Assembly: GCA_003242275.1 (NCBI GenBank)
Contig: QGUX01000096.1
Location: forward strand, 1 to 11,427
Length of the DNA: 11,427 nucleotides
Direction of reading: 5' to 3'
From: Pseudomonadota bacterium
GTDB taxonomy: Bacteria; Pseudomonadota; Gammaproteobacteria; Steroidobacterales; Steroidobacteraceae
Shown: positions 6,215 through 11,427 of the stretch, one piece after another
Numbering within the stretch: the first letter of the stretch is position 1
How the letters are laid out: the number at the start of each line of letters is the position of its first letter
The notes under the pieces: generated by a model
The model's database searches: none
What the model was told of the DNA's origin: nothing
The model's input: the letters and a program-made list of their open reading frames with translations, nothing else
Position numbers and translations under genes: made by a program

Positions 6215-6283
6215 ACGCGCCCCATGCGACCGGGGCGTTCCCGGAAGTTGCAGCCGACAAATCTCAATGAGGATTGAATACAG

Positions 6284-6526
6284 ATGAGCAGCGTCGAAAG
6301 CCAAGTCAAAGCCATCGTTGCCGAGCAGCTGGGCGTGAAAGCCGAGCAGGTGACGAGCGACGCGTCATTCGTCGATGATCTCGGCGCTGACTCGCTGGAC
6401 ACGGTTGAGCTGGTGATGGCCCTCGAGGAGGAGTTCGAAATCGAGATCCCCGATGAAGAGGCCGAGAAGATCACCACCGTCCAGCAGGCGATCAACTACA
6501 TCAACGAGCGGCGCGCCAAGGCCTGA
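6284..6526 (+). CDS. acpP: Acyl carrier protein AcpP
   Basis: AcpP carries growing acyl chains on a 4'-phosphopantetheine arm and serves FabD, FabG and FabF, all encoded around it. The protein has 80 residues, nearly the E. coli size, and is strongly acidic, as is the family. The attachment site is Ser37 in the canonical [20 protein letters not shown] (31-50), followed by [19 protein letters not shown]. The ATG at 6284 has TGAGGA about ten bases upstream. The gene stands slightly apart: 179 bases from fabG, with a likely promoter of its own, and 101 bases from fabF with a strong hairpin between them. This layout suits the very high expression expected of ACP. Confidence 0.98.
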   Translation: MSSVESQVKAIVAEQLGVKAEQVTSDASFVDDLGADSLDTVELVMALEEEFEIEIPDEEAEKITTVQQAINYINERRAKA

Positions 6527-6545
6527 TCGCCCCCTGGCCTCCCGA

Positions 6546-6573
6546 GCTGCGCGGCGCACGGCAGCCGCGCAGC
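6546..6573 (+). other. Perfect 10-bp hairpin between acpP and fabF
   Basis: GCTGCGCGGC (6546-6555) is the exact reverse complement of GCCGCGCAGC (6564-6573), with an 8-base loop. It begins 20 bases after the acpP stop. No T-run follows, so it is not a standard intrinsic terminator. A stabilising or processing structure at the 3' end of a short acpP mRNA, or a partial terminator that lowers fabF expression relative to acpP, fits its position. Confidence 0.7.
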
Positions 6574-6591
6574 CGCCGGCCCCGCCGGCCC
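6574..6591 (+). repeat. Tandem 9-base direct repeat
   Basis: CGCCGGCCC occurs twice head to tail, directly after the acpP-fabF hairpin. It is non-coding, and its role, if any, is unknown. Confidence 0.6.
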
Positions 6592-6627
6592 CAGTCCACT
6601 TCCTTCCATGATTCCCTCGGAGCTGCC

Positions 6628-7875
6628 TTGAGCAAGCGTCGCGTAGTCGTAACAGGTCTTGGCATCGTCTCCCCGGTGGGCAGCACGGTGGCCGCCGCCT
6701 GGGACAACGTCGTCAACGGCGTCAGTGGCATCGCCCCCATCACGCGCTTCGACGTCAGCGACTTCCCGTGCCGCTTCGGCGGCGCCGTGAAGGACTTCAA
6801 CCTCGAGAAGTACCTGACGCCCAAGGAGGCGCGGCGCATGGACGAGTTCATGCACTACGGCATCGCCGCGGGCGTGGACGCGATGGAGGATTCCGGCATC
6901 GACCTTGAGAAGGTCGATCGCGACCGCTTCGGCGTGATCACCGGCTCGGGCATCGGCGGCCTGTCGACCATCGAGGAGGTGCACAAGGCCTACCTCGAGG
7001 AGAACAACCCGCGCAAGATCACACCGTTCTTCGTGCCCTCGACTATCATCAACATGATCTCGGGGCACCTTTCGATCCGCTTCGGGCTTCGCGGGCCCAA
7101 TCTCGGCGTGGTCACGGCGTGCACCACCTCCACGCACGCCATCGGCATCGCGATGCGTACCATCCAGTACGGTGATGCCGACATCGTGCTGGCCGGCGGC
7201 TCGGAGATGGCCACCTGCGCGCTGGGCCTCGGCGGCTTCGGCCAGGCCAAGGCGCTGTCCACGCGCAATGATTCGCCCACCGAGGCCAGCCGCCCCTGGG
7301 ACAAGGACCGCGACGGCTTCGTGCTCGCCGACGGTGGCGGCGCGATGATCCTGGAGGAGCTGGAGCACGCGAAGCGCCGCGGCGCTCGCATCTATGCGGA
7401 AGTGGCCGGCTTCGGCATGAGCGGCGACGCGCACCACATCACCGCACCGCCGGACGACGGCAATGGCGCGCGCCGCGCCATGCAGGCGGCGCTGCGCGAC
7501 GCGGGACTCAACGCCGGCGAGGTGCAGTACATCAACGCCCACGCCACCTCCACCGAGCTGGGCGACGTGGCCGAAACGCTGGCCATCAAGGGCGCGTTCG
7601 GCGCCGATGCGGCCAAGGTGGCGGTCAGCTCCACCAAGTCGGTCACCGGGCACCTGCTCGGCGCGGCCGGCGTGGTCGAGGCCATCTTCACCGTGCTGGC
7701 GATCCGCGACCAGGTCGCGCCGCCGACCATCAACCTGCACACCCCGGGCGAGGGCTGCGACCTGGACTACGTGCCGAACACCGCGCGCCGCATGCGCATC
7801 GACGCGGCGCTGTCGAACTCCTTCGGCTTCGGCGGCACCAACGGCACACTGGCGCTGCGCCGCTTCACCGGCTGA
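6628..7875 (+). CDS. fabF: 3-oxoacyl-ACP synthase II FabF
   Basis: FabF condenses malonyl-ACP with acyl-ACP to elongate fatty acids. The 415-residue protein is a full-length thiolase-fold condensing enzyme. It opens VVVTGLGIVSPVG and has the nucleophile Cys165 in VVTACTTSTHAIG, the histidine pair His305 (NAHATST) and His342 (VTGHLLGAAG), Lys337 in SSTKSVTGH, and the C-terminal NSFGFGGTNGTL. The start is a TTG at 6628-6630, giving the family N-terminus MSKRRVVVTG, with GGAG five bases upstream. The nearby ATG at 6608 is out of frame: it opens a seven-codon reading frame whose TGA overlaps this TTG. pabB follows 24 bases after the stop. Confidence 0.97.
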   Translation: MSKRRVVVTGLGIVSPVGSTVAAAWDNVVNGVSGIAPITRFDVSDFPCRFGGAVKDFNLEKYLTPKEARRMDEFMHYGIAAGVDAMEDSGIDLEKVDRDRFGVITGSGIGGLSTIEEVHKAYLEENNPRKITPFFVPSTIINMISGHLSIRFGLRGPNLGVVTACTTSTHAIGIAMRTIQYGDADIVLAGGSEMATCALGLGGFGQAKALSTRNDSPTEASRPWDKDRDGFVLADGGGAMILEELEHAKRRGARIYAEVAGFGMSGDAHHITAPPDDGNGARRAMQAALRDAGLNAGEVQYINAHATSTELGDVAETLAIKGAFGADAAKVAVSSTKSVTGHLLGAAGVVEAIFTVLAIRDQVAPPTINLHTPGEGCDLDYVPNTARRMRIDAALSNSFGFGGTNGTLALRRFTG

Positions 7876-7899
7876 GTGCCGCGCGCACGGCGAGCCATC

Positions 7900-9282
7900 A
7901 TGGGCGCGCCCCGGCTTCACATCGAGTCCGTGGAGATCGCGCCGGGTGCGCTGCTGGCGCTGGCCGCACGCCATCCCGGCCGCTATCCCGTGCTGCTTGA
8001 CAGCGCCGCGCACGGCCCGCTGTCGCAGGTGTCGCTGCTGGCGGCGCTGCCGCGGGGCATGGTCTGGCTGGACTCCCGTGGCGGGCTGCACCACGAGGGC
8101 GGCCTGCCGGAGCTGCCGGCCGGCGGTTTCCTCGCCGCGCTCGAAGCCCACTGGCAGAGGGCCCGCACGGGGGCGTCCGAAAGGCCACCGGAGGTGCCGT
8201 TCACCGGTGGCTGGTTCGTGTACCTGGGCTATGAACTGGCGCTGGAGACCGAGCCGGCGCTGCGTCCCTGGTGGCCCGAGGCCAGCTTCGCCGATGCGCG
8301 CCCGGTGGCCGCGGCGCTGCGCATCCCGGCGGTGCTGGCGCTGGAGGCCGACGGCACCGGACGCCTGATCGCCGAGCCTGGCGTCTCCGCCGACGAACTG
8401 GCGCAGGTTCGCGCCGACCTCGCCGGGACGGACCACGCCGCGGCGGTCGCGGCACCGCAGGTCACGCTGCAGGAAGAAGACCCGGCCGCCTACCTGGAAC
8501 GCATCCGGCGCGCCAAGGAATACATCCGCGCCGGCGACATCTACCAGGCCAACCTGTCGCGCTGGTGGCGCGGCGAGCTGCCGGCCGGATATGCGGCCGC
8601 GAATCTCTACCGGCGCCTCCGGCAGAGCAACCCGGCGCCGTTCGCGGGCTTCGCGCAGCTCGGCGAATTCCGCGTGCTGTCCTCGTCCCCCGAACGGCTG
8701 CTGCGCATCCAGGGCCGGCGGCTCGACACCCGTCCCATCGCCGGCACGTATCCACGCGGCGCCACCGAGGCCGAGGACCGGGAGCTGAAGGCTGCGCTGG
8801 TGGCGCATCCCAAGGAACGCGCCGAGCACGTGATGCTCATCGACCTGGCGCGCAACGATCTGGGCCGTGTGTCGTTGGGCGGCAGCGTGCGCGTGGACGA
8901 GTACATGGCGGTGGAGACCTACGCGCACGTGCACCACATCGTCTCCAACGTCACCGGCATCCTGGCCGAGGGCGTCTCGCCGGCCGCGGCGCTGCGTGCG
9001 GTGTTCCCCGGTGGCACCATCACCGGCTGCCCGAAGGTGCGCTGCATGCAGATCATCGCCGAGCTGGAGGGTGCCCCGCGCGGCCCCTACACGGGCAGCA
9101 TGGGCTACCTGAACCACGACGGCTCGGGGGACTTCAACATCCTGATCCGCACCATGTCGCTGCACGGACGGCAGCTCGAGATCCGCGCCGGCGCGGGCAT
9201 CGTGGCGGATTCGGTGCCCGAGCGCGAACTGGCCGAATCGCGTGCCAAGGCGCGCGGCATGCTGCTGGCGGTTTCGCCATGA
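7900..9282 (+). CDS. pabB: Aminodeoxychorismate synthase component I (PabB-like)
   Basis: PabB converts chorismate and ammonia to 4-amino-4-deoxychorismate for folate synthesis, normally with the glutaminase PabA, which is not in the window. The 460-residue protein belongs to the chorismate-binding TrpE/PabB/MenF family: AGDIYQANLSR (211-221), LSSSPERLL (260-268), RPIAGTYPRG (278-287), ERAEHVMLIDLARNDLGRV (306-324), FPGGTITGCPKVRCMQII (369-386), then NILIRT and AGAGIVADS. The N-terminus has the LLDSA segment (32-36) resembling the TrpE LLES element. Ala281 occupies the position of the catalytic Lys in the PIKGT of classical PabB; PIAGT is typical of anthranilate synthase. The overlap with pabC and the FPGGTITG motif still favour PabB. 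I prefer the ATG at 7900; an in-frame GTG at 7876, directly after the fabF stop, is possible. Confidence 0.85.
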   Translation: MGAPRLHIESVEIAPGALLALAARHPGRYPVLLDSAAHGPLSQVSLLAALPRGMVWLDSRGGLHHEGGLPELPAGGFLAALEAHWQRARTGASERPPEVPFTGGWFVYLGYELALETEPALRPWWPEASFADARPVAAALRIPAVLALEADGTGRLIAEPGVSADELAQVRADLAGTDHAAAVAAPQVTLQEEDPAAYLERIRRAKEYIRAGDIYQANLSRWWRGELPAGYAAANLYRRLRQSNPAPFAGFAQLGEFRVLSSSPERLLRIQGRRLDTRPIAGTYPRGATEAEDRELKAALVAHPKERAEHVMLIDLARNDLGRVSLGGSVRVDEYMAVETYAHVHHIVSNVTGILAEGVSPAAALRAVFPGGTITGCPKVRCMQIIAELEGAPRGPYTGSMGYLNHDGSGDFNILIRTMSLHGRQLEIRAGAGIVADSVPERELAESRAKARGMLLAVSP

Positions 9283-10118
9283 ACGCACTGCCGGCCGCCG
9301 CCATGCCGCTGGAAGTCCTCGTGGACGGCGCGGCCTGCCGCGAGGCCTGGCCGCTGGACCGGGGGCTGCTGTACGGCGACGGCCTGTTCGAGACCATGCG
9401 CGTGATGCACGGACGCATCCGCTTCGAGGAACTGCACGCCGCGCGCCTGGCGGATGGCTGCCGGCGGCTGGGCATCGGCATCGACCTCGATCACACCTGG
9501 GCGGCGGTGCGCGTGGCCGCGCAGCGGCACGGCGAGGCCACGCTGCGCCTGACGGTGACGCGCGGCACGGCGCTGGCGCGCGGCTACACGCCCACCGGCC
9601 GGGAACAGGCGCGCACCGTGCTGGCCGTCTACCCGCCACCGGGCGCAGGCGAGATCCCGCAGCGGGTGAGGGTGGTCACGCTGCGCGCCACGCTGGGCGA
9701 GAACCCGTTGCTGGCCGGCATGAAGCACCTGAACCGCCTGGAGCAGGTGCTGGCGCGCAGGGAGCTGGCGGCCCGGGGGGGCGGGGCCTTCGAAGGGCTG
9801 GTGTCGAGTAGCTCCGGGGCGCTGGTCTCAGGCACCATGAGCAATGTGTTCCTGGACCTGGATGGCGAACTGGTGACCCCATCCCTGGAAACCTGCGGCG
9901 TGGCCGGCGTGATGCGCGCGGCCGTGCTGCGCGAGGCGACCCGCGCCGGCTGCGCGGTGCGCGAGGCGCGCATCCCGCTGTCCGCGCTGGCGCGCTGCCG
10001 CGCCATGGCGCTGACCAATGCGCGCATGGGCCTGGTCACCGTGCACGAACTCGACGGCCGCGCGCTGGAGGGCAGCGAGGTCCTGCGTGAACTGGCCGTG
10101 CAGGTGGCCGAGGCATGA
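9279..10118 (+). CDS. pabC: Aminodeoxychorismate lyase PabC
   Basis: PabC is the pyridoxal-phosphate enzyme that splits 4-amino-4-deoxychorismate into 4-aminobenzoate and pyruvate, completing the step begun by PabB. The 279-residue protein is of the fold-type IV aminotransferase family, about the E. coli length (269). It has DRGLLYGDGLFETMRV (27-42), a TVTRG strand (92-96) and the cofactor lysine Lys149 in LLAGMKHLNRLEQVLARRE, nearly identical to the E. coli context. The later conserved stretch reads ALVSGTMSNVF (181-191), with Ser184 where the family usually has a Glu that contacts the pyridine nitrogen. The ATG at 9279 overlaps the pabB stop by 4 bases (ATGA), and the 3' end overlaps mltG the same way, so translation is probably coupled. 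Confidence 0.92.
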   Translation: MNALPAAAMPLEVLVDGAACREAWPLDRGLLYGDGLFETMRVMHGRIRFEELHAARLADGCRRLGIGIDLDHTWAAVRVAAQRHGEATLRLTVTRGTALARGYTPTGREQARTVLAVYPPPGAGEIPQRVRVVTLRATLGENPLLAGMKHLNRLEQVLARRELAARGGGAFEGLVSSSSGALVSGTMSNVFLDLDGELVTPSLETCGVAGVMRAAVLREATRAGCAVREARIPLSALARCRAMALTNARMGLVTVHELDGRALEGSEVLRELAVQVAEA

Positions 10119-11248
10119 CCCGGCGCCACCTCGCCCTCGCCAGCTTCGTCACGCTGCTGCTGGTCGCCGCGGCCGCGGCGCTGTGGATGTGGCACAGCAT
10201 CCGTGCCGCGGCGCTGACGCCCGGCACCGCCAGCATCATGCAGGAGTTCGACGTGCCGCAGGGCGCAAGCCTGCGCGCCGTGCTCAGGGAGCTCGAGGAG
10301 CGCAAGCTGATCAACAGCGCGAAGAAGCTGGAGTGGTACCTGCGCTGCTGCTGGCGCGGCGACATGGGCAAGGGCATCAAGGCCGGCCGCTACCGCTTCC
10401 TGCCCGGCGAGCACCCGCTGGTGATCCTGCGCAACATGGTGGACGGCAAGGTGGTCACCGAGACCATCACCATCCTGGAGGGCTGGACCTTCGCGCAGAT
10501 GCGCCAGCAGCTCGCGCGCGCCAGGGACCTGAAGCAGACCATCGCGGGCTACACCGACGAGGAGATCATGCGCGAGCTGGGCGTGCCGGACCTGGCGGCC
10601 GAGGGCCGCTTCGCCCCCGACACCTACGTGTACGCGCCCGGCGTGACCACCGACATGCAGATCATCCGCCTGGCCTACGAGAACCAGCGGCGCAACCTCT
10701 ACGAGGCCTGGGATGCGCGCCAGCCGGACCTGCCCATCAGCACGCCGGACGAGGCGCTGGTCCTCGCCTCCATCATCGAGAAGGAGACCGGGCTGGCCAG
10801 CGAGCGGGCGCGCATCGCCGGCGTGTTCGTGAACCGCCTGCGCATCGGCATGCGGCTGCAGTCCGATCCCACGGTCATCTACGGCATGCGCGAACGCTAC
10901 GACGGCAACATCCGCCGCAGCGACCTGACGCGTGACACGCCGTGGAACACCTACACGCGCGCGGGGCTGCCGCCCACGCCCATCGCGCTGCCGGGACGCG
11001 ACGCCATCTTCGCGGCCCTCAACCCCGAGCACACCGACGCGCTGTTCTTCGTCGCGGTCGGGGACGGCAGCGGCGGGCACTACTTCTCCGCCACGCTGGC
11101 CGAGCACAACCGTGCCGTGGCGCGCTACCTCGACCGGCTGCGCATGCGCTCGCTGACCGAGGCCTGGCAGGAGATCAGCCGGGAAGAGGCAGCCGCGGCG
11201 GCGGCCGCCGCGGAGGCCGCTTCGATGCCGGCCGCGCCGCCGCCATGA
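10115..11248 (+). CDS. mltG: Endolytic murein transglycosylase MltG
   Basis: MltG (YceG) is an inner-membrane lytic transglycosylase that cuts nascent glycan strands and sets their length. The 377-residue protein has one N-terminal membrane helix (about 7-25), a LysM-like stretch (FDVPQGASLRAVLRELEERKLI, about 45-66), the typical LEGWTFAQMRQQL (121-133), EGRFAPDTYVY (163-173), and the catalytic domain with ASIIEKETG (218-226), where Glu222 corresponds to the known catalytic Glu. VFVNRLRIGMRLQSDPTVIYG and YNTY-type TPWNTYTRAGLPPTPI segments follow. It is somewhat longer than E. coli MltG (340) because of a C-terminal tail rich in Ala and Pro from about residue 355. It sits between pabC and tmk with 4-base overlaps on both sides, the common gammaproteobacterial arrangement. 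Confidence 0.96.
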   Translation: MTRRHLALASFVTLLLVAAAAALWMWHSIRAAALTPGTASIMQEFDVPQGASLRAVLRELEERKLINSAKKLEWYLRCCWRGDMGKGIKAGRYRFLPGEHPLVILRNMVDGKVVTETITILEGWTFAQMRQQLARARDLKQTIAGYTDEEIMRELGVPDLAAEGRFAPDTYVYAPGVTTDMQIIRLAYENQRRNLYEAWDARQPDLPISTPDEALVLASIIEKETGLASERARIAGVFVNRLRIGMRLQSDPTVIYGMRERYDGNIRRSDLTRDTPWNTYTRAGLPPTPIALPGRDAIFAALNPEHTDALFFVAVGDGSGGHYFSATLAEHNRAVARYLDRLRMRSLTEAWQEISREEAAAAAAAAEAASMPAAPPP

Positions 11249-11427
11249 GCCGGGGCCGCTTCATCACGCTCGAGGGCATCGAGGGCGCGGGCAAGTCCAG
11301 CCTGCAGCGCGCGCTGGCCGCCGCCCTGGCCGCCTGCGGCGGGGGGGGGGGGACGGCGCGGGCGGCGGCGGGGATGCCCCGGCCCGGGGAAACCCGGGCA
11401 ACCGCCCCGGCGCCCCGGGGGCCGTGT
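11245..11427 (+). CDS. tmk: Thymidylate kinase Tmk, N-terminal fragment
   Basis: Tmk phosphorylates dTMP to dTDP for DNA synthesis. Only the start is present: MSRGRFITLEGIEGAGKSSL, which contains the P-loop (GIEGAGKS, residues 10-17) with the 'F.EG.EGAGK' pattern of bacterial Tmk, then QRALAAALAACG. From about base 11341 the sequence becomes a run of 12 G and low-complexity G/C. The expected TREPGGT motif cannot be read, although the frame stays open by chance to the contig edge. Residues beyond about 32 should be ignored. The ATG overlaps the mltG stop by 4 bases, and mltG-tmk is a widespread pairing. Confidence 0.9.
   Translation, partial: MSRGRFITLEGIEGAGKSSLQRALAAALAACGGGGGTARAAAGMPRPGETRATAPAPRGPC
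11341..11427. other. Low-quality poly-G contig tail (artefact)
   Basis: Twelve G in a row (11341-11352) are followed by about 75 bases that are nearly all G and C, with runs such as GGGG, CCCC and GGGGG, at a point where tmk should encode a well-conserved TREPGGT stretch. This pattern is typical of dark cycles and failing base calls in two-colour Illumina reads. It should be trimmed before any use of the tmk end. Confidence 0.8.

Noticed and set aside
6546..6591. acpP-fabF hairpin as a rho-independent terminator
   Set aside because: The stem is strong but no T-run follows, so a standard intrinsic terminator is not supported.
7876..7899. GTG at 7876 as the pabB start, directly after the fabF stop
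   Set aside because: It adds only eight Arg/Ala-rich residues with no clear ribosome-binding site. The ATG at 7900 is preferred but not proven.
6496..9639. A very long open frame on the minus strand (over 1,000 codons) opposite fabF, pabB and pabC
   Set aside because: It is an antisense shadow caused by high GC at third codon positions. It is low-complexity in Arg, Ala, His and Gly, has no recognisable domain, and lies opposite well-identified genes.
9629..11107. A 492-codon minus-strand frame opposite pabC and mltG
   Set aside because: Same cause: composition-driven, with repetitive Ala/Val/Gly/His sequence and no domain, while the plus strand carries clear PabC and MltG.
1..11427. CRISPR arrays, transposable elements, attachment sites, tRNA or rRNA genes
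   Set aside because: Looked for and not seen; coding sequence is nearly continuous and the intergenic regions are all under 300 bases.

Overview
This window is a high-GC (roughly two-thirds or more G+C by eye) bacterial contig, almost certainly from a gammaproteobacterium. The evidence is a gene block fabD-fabG-acpP-fabF followed by pabB, pabC, mltG and tmk, together with general secretion pathway pseudopilin genes and a rhombosortase. The placement of pabB/pabC between fabF and mltG recalls Xanthomonadales-like lineages as I remember them, but I cannot fix the family from sequence alone. The contig looks like a metagenome or draft-genome fragment: it begins with a damaged Illumina/Nextera adapter (bases 1-63) and ends in a poly-G, low-quality tail (from about 11341), so neither edge is biological.

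Left third, minus strand (about 3689 down to 64): a type II secretion system (T2SS) operon in the order gspG-gspH-gspI-gspJ-gspK-gspL. It contains the major pseudopilin, the four minor pseudopilins and the N-terminal half of the inner-membrane platform protein GspL, which is cut by the contig end. Genes from H onward overlap by 4 bases (ATGA) at each junction, so they are translationally coupled. The operon starts at gspG; gspC, D, E and F are not upstream where many operons have them. GspI carries an unusual Asp/Arg/Gly-repeat tail.

Centre (3754-4359, plus strand): a divergently oriented rhombosortase gene (rrtA), an intramembrane serine protease that processes GlyGly-CTERM proteins. Such proteins are thought to be T2SS cargo, so the divergent pair gspG/rrtA forms a coherent secretion and surface-sorting module. 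Only 64 bases separate the two start codons and must hold both promoters.

Right two-thirds, plus strand (4396 to the end): fabD, fabG, acpP and fabF supply the malonyl transfer, ketoreduction, carrier and condensation functions of type II fatty acid synthesis. They are followed by pabB and pabC (4-aminobenzoate for folate), mltG (peptidoglycan lytic transglycosylase) and the first codons of tmk (dTMP kinase). acpP has an AT-rich leader with a likely promoter of its own and is separated from fabF by a perfect 10-bp GC hairpin. From pabB onward the genes overlap by 4 bases.

No tRNA, rRNA, CRISPR array, insertion sequence or prophage was seen. Most genes are ordinary housekeeping. The points worth attention are the rhombosortase-T2SS linkage, the GspI tail, the PIAGT motif in PabB (Ala where classical PabB has its catalytic Lys), the Ser in PabC where fold-type IV enzymes usually have Glu, the acpP flanking RNA structures, and the two sequencing artefacts.
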